Below are positions 33,620-35,912 of a stretch of 35,912 nt of DNA, piece after piece. Each line of letters begins with the position of its first letter. Positions within the stretch are counted from its first letter, which is position 1. The DNA comes from an uncultured Cytophagales bacterium (GTDB taxonomy: Bacteria; Bacteroidota; Bacteroidia; Cytophagales; Thermonemataceae). Position numbers and translations under genes: made by a program. The DNA is taken from contig CALEMF010000101.1 in the NCBI GenBank assembly GCA_937911505.1, positions 1 through 35,912 of the forward strand, written 5' to 3'. The notes beneath the pieces were generated by a model, which was given only the letters and a program-made list of their open reading frames with translations, had not been told where the DNA came from and did no database searches.

Positions 33620-34621
33620 ATGAAAGTATTAGTAACAGGTAGCAGTGGGCATTTGGGAGAGGCGCTTTGCCGAACCTTGAAGAAAAACCAAGTAGCTTTT
33701 GTTGGTATAGACCTCAAAGTGGGTGACTTTACAACAGCCATTGGTACTATTGCCAAAAGAGCATTTGTCAGGGAAGTTGTAGCAGGAGTAGATTATATAC
33801 TGCATACTGCCACCTTACACAAACCCCACGTCGCTACCCATTCAAAGCAAGATTTTATCGACACTAACGTCACAGGTACCCTAAATTTACTGGAAGAAGC
33901 AAAGGCCTGTGGTGTCAAGGGAGTCATTTATACCAGTACAACCAGTACGTTTGGCGATATGCTAACGCCTGATAAAGAAGAGCCCGCTATCTGGGTGACG
34001 GAAGATACGCCCTCAAAGCCTAAAAATATTTATGGCGTAACAAAAAATGCCGCGGAGGACTTATGCCAACTCTTCTATCGAAACCATCAACTCCCCTGTA
34101 TCATTTTGAAGACATCTCGCTTCTTTCCAGAAGAAGACGATAAAAAAGAGATAAGGGACACGTATGAGGATTTGAATATTAAAGCCAATGAGTACCTATA
34201 CAGAAGGGTTGACGTAGAGGATGTAGTAACTGCACATTTACTAGCGATGGATAAGGTAGAAACGATTGGCTTTCAGAAGTACATCATTAGTGCTACTTCA
34301 CTCTTTACCGAAGCGCATTTGAAGGATTTACACCAATCGGCTCCCAGCGTAGTTCGCCAGATTTATCCAACCTTTGAAGCCATTTACGCCCAAAAAGGCT
34401 GGAAAATGCTACCAAAGATCGACAGGGTTTACGTAAATACGAAGGCTAGAAAAGACTTAGGTTGGCAACCTAAGTATGATTTTCAGTACATTCTGGCGTG
34501 TCTTAAAGAAGATAAAGACTTTAGAAGCCCTTTATCTATAGTAATAGGAAAGAAAGGGTATCACGAAGAAATATTTGAAGAAGGGCCTTATCCCGTAACG
34601 CAGGAGGAGAAAAATTCATAA
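33620..34621 (+). CDS. NAD-dependent epimerase/dehydratase (extended SDR)
   Basis: 333 residues. Cofactor motif VTGSSGHLGEALCRTL (GxxGxxG, residues 6-12), the HTATLHKPHVATHSKQDFID stretch, the Ser/Thr triad region VIYTSTTSTFGD and the catalytic pair in YGVTKNAAEDL (Tyr-x-x-x-Lys). So it is probably an active extended SDR acting on a nucleotide sugar or similar compound; the substrate cannot be read. The C-terminal part has DLGWQPKYDFQYIL, common to NDP-sugar epimerases. No sugar pathway genes are near. A two-way terminator follows. Confidence 0.9.
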   Translation: MKVLVTGSSGHLGEALCRTLKKNQVAFVGIDLKVGDFTTAIGTIAKRAFVREVVAGVDYILHTATLHKPHVATHSKQDFIDTNVTGTLNLLEEAKACGVKGVIYTSTTSTFGDMLTPDKEEPAIWVTEDTPSKPKNIYGVTKNAAEDLCQLFYRNHQLPCIILKTSRFFPEEDDKKEIRDTYEDLNIKANEYLYRRVDVEDVVTAHLLAMDKVETIGFQKYIISATSLFTEAHLKDLHQSAPSVVRQIYPTFEAIYAQKGWKMLPKIDRVYVNTKARKDLGWQPKYDFQYILACLKEDKDFRSPLSIVIGKKGYHEEIFEEGPYPVTQEEKNS

Positions 34622-34650
34622 GTAAGGTTTCTAGTTTACTAGATAAAGCG

Positions 34651-34680
34651 AAAAGGTAGCGATGTGATCACTACCTTTTT
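34651..34680. terminator. bidirectional terminator between epimerase and lolA
   Basis: AAAAGGTAG at 34651-34659 pairs with CTACCTTTT at 34671-34679, with an inner GAT/ATC pair in the loop. T bases follow on the plus strand and the A bases of the left arm give T bases on the minus strand, so it can stop both convergent genes. Confidence 0.8.
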
Positions 34681-34700
34681 GTAAATGCTCTTATTACCCC

Positions 34701-35369
34701 TTATCGCAAGTCTACAATATCGATGTCATCAGGATACTTATCAGGATCGAAGCTAAAATACCCGTCGCCTACTGCCACATCGTAATCAATTTCAGAGATC
34801 GTATACTTGAAGCGATTTTGGTTTTTCTCAAAAATTTCCCAGCTCTTAATGGCGTTGAGGTTCTTGTTTATTTTGAGGCGTATCTTGTAGAATTTCTTAC
34901 TCTTATCGTTAGGTTGTAAGTCTACTACTTGGTACACTTTGCCACGCTCTACTACCTCTTCTATAAAGTTAGCACGATAATCTTGTTTATATAAAGAGAA
35001 GACTTTATCGGGCGTAATGTCATCTGCCTCTGGGTTGTAATCCGTTACGTTTACTTCATTGGTTTCCTTGAGGTAGGTCCACATTGTCTTCCCATTGTTG
35101 ATGATCTCTTGGTCTAATAGTTTGAGGCGGTACATATCGTCTTTCATCACAAACTCTCCTTTTACTTCCTCTTTTACGTTATTCACGGTGTTGGTCATTT
35201 CGTAGGCAAAGTAAGCCCGAATCGTCTTGGCTTCTTTATACTTTTGCTCCAGGCGCGTCAGTATTTCTTGGGCTTTTTTTTCTGAGGCGCTCTGTGCATA
35301 TATCGCTTGGCTGGAAACGCTTACCAAAATAAGGGCAAGCAAATACATTTTTTTCATAAGGATGTTCAT
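34701..35369 (-). CDS. lolA: outer-membrane lipoprotein carrier LolA
   Basis: 222 residues with a signal peptide (MKKMYLLALILVSVSSQAIY then AQ); a start at 35357 would drop four residues and gives a more usual signal peptide. The mature part is the LolA half-barrel: ILTRLEQKYKEAKTIRAYFA, KGEFVMKDDMYRLKLLDQEI, NGKTMWTYLKETNEVNVTDY, then VVDLQPNDKSKKFYKIRLKI and GYFSFDPDKYPDDIDIVDLR. LolA carries lipoproteins through the periplasm. It lies downstream of ftsK on the same strand, an arrangement also known in Proteobacteria, and the pair is probably cotranscribed. Confidence 0.92.
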   Translation of the reverse strand: MNILMKKMYLLALILVSVSSQAIYAQSASEKKAQEILTRLEQKYKEAKTIRAYFAYEMTNTVNNVKEEVKGEFVMKDDMYRLKLLDQEIINNGKTMWTYLKETNEVNVTDYNPEADDITPDKVFSLYKQDYRANFIEEVVERGKVYQVVDLQPNDKSKKFYKIRLKINKNLNAIKSWEIFEKNQNRFKYTISEIDYDVAVGDGYFSFDPDKYPDDIDIVDLR

Positions 35370-35438
35370 TATATTCTGTAGTTCGTTTAAAGATAAGTCA
35401 ATAACTATTCCAAAGGTATTTTTAGGCTATTTTGACGG

Positions 35439-35912
35439 TTAATCGAGCGATTTTAGCAGTTCTTCCAGCATATACTCATCTGGAATAAGCACCTCGCGCG
35501 CTTTACTTCCTTCAAAAGGACCTACAATACCTGCTTGTTCTAACTGGTCAATCAAGCGGCCTGCTCGATTATAGCCAAGCTTAAGTCTTCTTTGTAGCAA
35601 AGAAGTACTTCCCTGCTGGTGCATCACAATGATGCGCGCCGCCTCTTCAAAAAGTGTATCTCTATCAGCTAGGTCTACCTCTCCTGGCTTGCTGGCTTCT
35701 TCTCCTACGTATTCAGGGAGCTGGTATGCTTCTGGATACCCGCGCTGCTCGCCAATGAAATCACAAATTCTTTCTACTTCGGGGGTATCTACAAAAGCAC
35801 ACTGTAAACGAGTCAGGTCTGAGCCAGTAGAGTAAAGCATGTCGCCCATCCCGATTAATTGTTCTGCTCCGCCAGTGTCTAAAATGGTTCTAGAATCTAT
35901 CTTAGAGGTCAC
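35439..35912 (-). CDS. ftsK: DNA translocase FtsK, C-terminal 157 residues (start outside window)
   Basis: The frame is open to the window edge, so only the C-terminal part is present. It begins inside the motor domain with SKIDSRTILDTGGAEQLIGM, GDMLYSTGSDLTRLQ and ends with the gamma winged-helix domain: DTLFEEAARIIVMHQQGSTS, LLQRRLKLGYNRAGRLIDQL, GIVGPFEGSKAREVL. FtsK pumps DNA at the septum and its gamma domain reads the polar KOPS sequences. A GTG at the edge is not taken as a start, since the ATPase core must lie upstream. lolA follows 70 bases downstream. Confidence 0.95.
   Translation of the reverse strand: MTSKIDSRTILDTGGAEQLIGMGDMLYSTGSDLTRLQCAFVDTPEVERICDFIGEQRGYPEAYQLPEYVGEEASKPGEVDLADRDTLFEEAARIIVMHQQGSTSLLQRRLKLGYNRAGRLIDQLEQAGIVGPFEGSKAREVLIPDEYMLEELLKSLD

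Noticed and set aside
1..35912. CRISPR arrays, tRNA genes, insertion sequences, phage or integron signs
   Set aside because: No regularly spaced direct repeats, cloverleaf-like segments, transposase or integrase motifs were seen in any gap or ORF.

Overview
The window looks like ordinary chromosome from a Bacteroidota bacterium; I cannot resolve the order, though Cytophagales or Saprospiria-like lineages fit. Evidence: several small secreted barrel proteins, DUF4199 and DUF2851 family proteins, TAnnTTTG-type promoter elements, few Shine-Dalgarno sites, and a carotenoid gene pair of the CruF/CrtY type. Base composition is moderately AT-rich throughout. I see no rRNA, tRNA, CRISPR array, insertion sequence, integrase or phage genes.

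Left part (1-11470) is almost entirely on the minus strand. It starts with the first 909 codons of a large secreted RHS/YD-type protein that runs off the window. Next come a small ORF with a probable frameshift at a run of nine A, a DUF4199 membrane protein, a dihydroorotase-like protein without its metal ligands, an Uup-type ABC-F ATPase, a PorT-like outer-membrane barrel, and the chromosome condensation ATPase Smc.

Middle part (11628-22554): a small anchored protein (+), a DASH-type cryptochrome/photolyase (-) and a CoA-binding protein (-). A patatin lipase with a small partner gene (+) ends in a strong terminator. On the minus strand follow a ScyD/ScyE-like lipoprotein and a tightly coupled three-gene unit (DUF2851, polytopic membrane protein, FAD dehydrogenase). 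Dihydrolipoyl dehydrogenase (lpdA, +) closes this part.

Right part (22651-34621) is mostly plus strand: two secreted proteins of unknown role, a secreted protein with paired GxxH motifs (TraB/TIKI-like), a GNAT-nitrilase fusion, and a lipoprotein-type beta-carbonic anhydrase (-). Two small DUF-family proteins of immunity-like appearance precede the carotenoid pair cruF-crtY, followed by a VOC protein, a small membrane protein, a DUF2461 protein and an NAD-dependent epimerase. The end (34701-35912, minus) holds LolA and the C-terminal end of FtsK, a classic ftsK-lolA neighbourhood.

No single obvious new defence or mobile system is visible. The best leads are the A9 frameshift gene, the metal-less dihydroorotase paralogue, the DUF2851/membrane/FAD operon, the paired GxxH protein, and a perfect inverted repeat that contains a promoter -7 element in front of the VOC gene.
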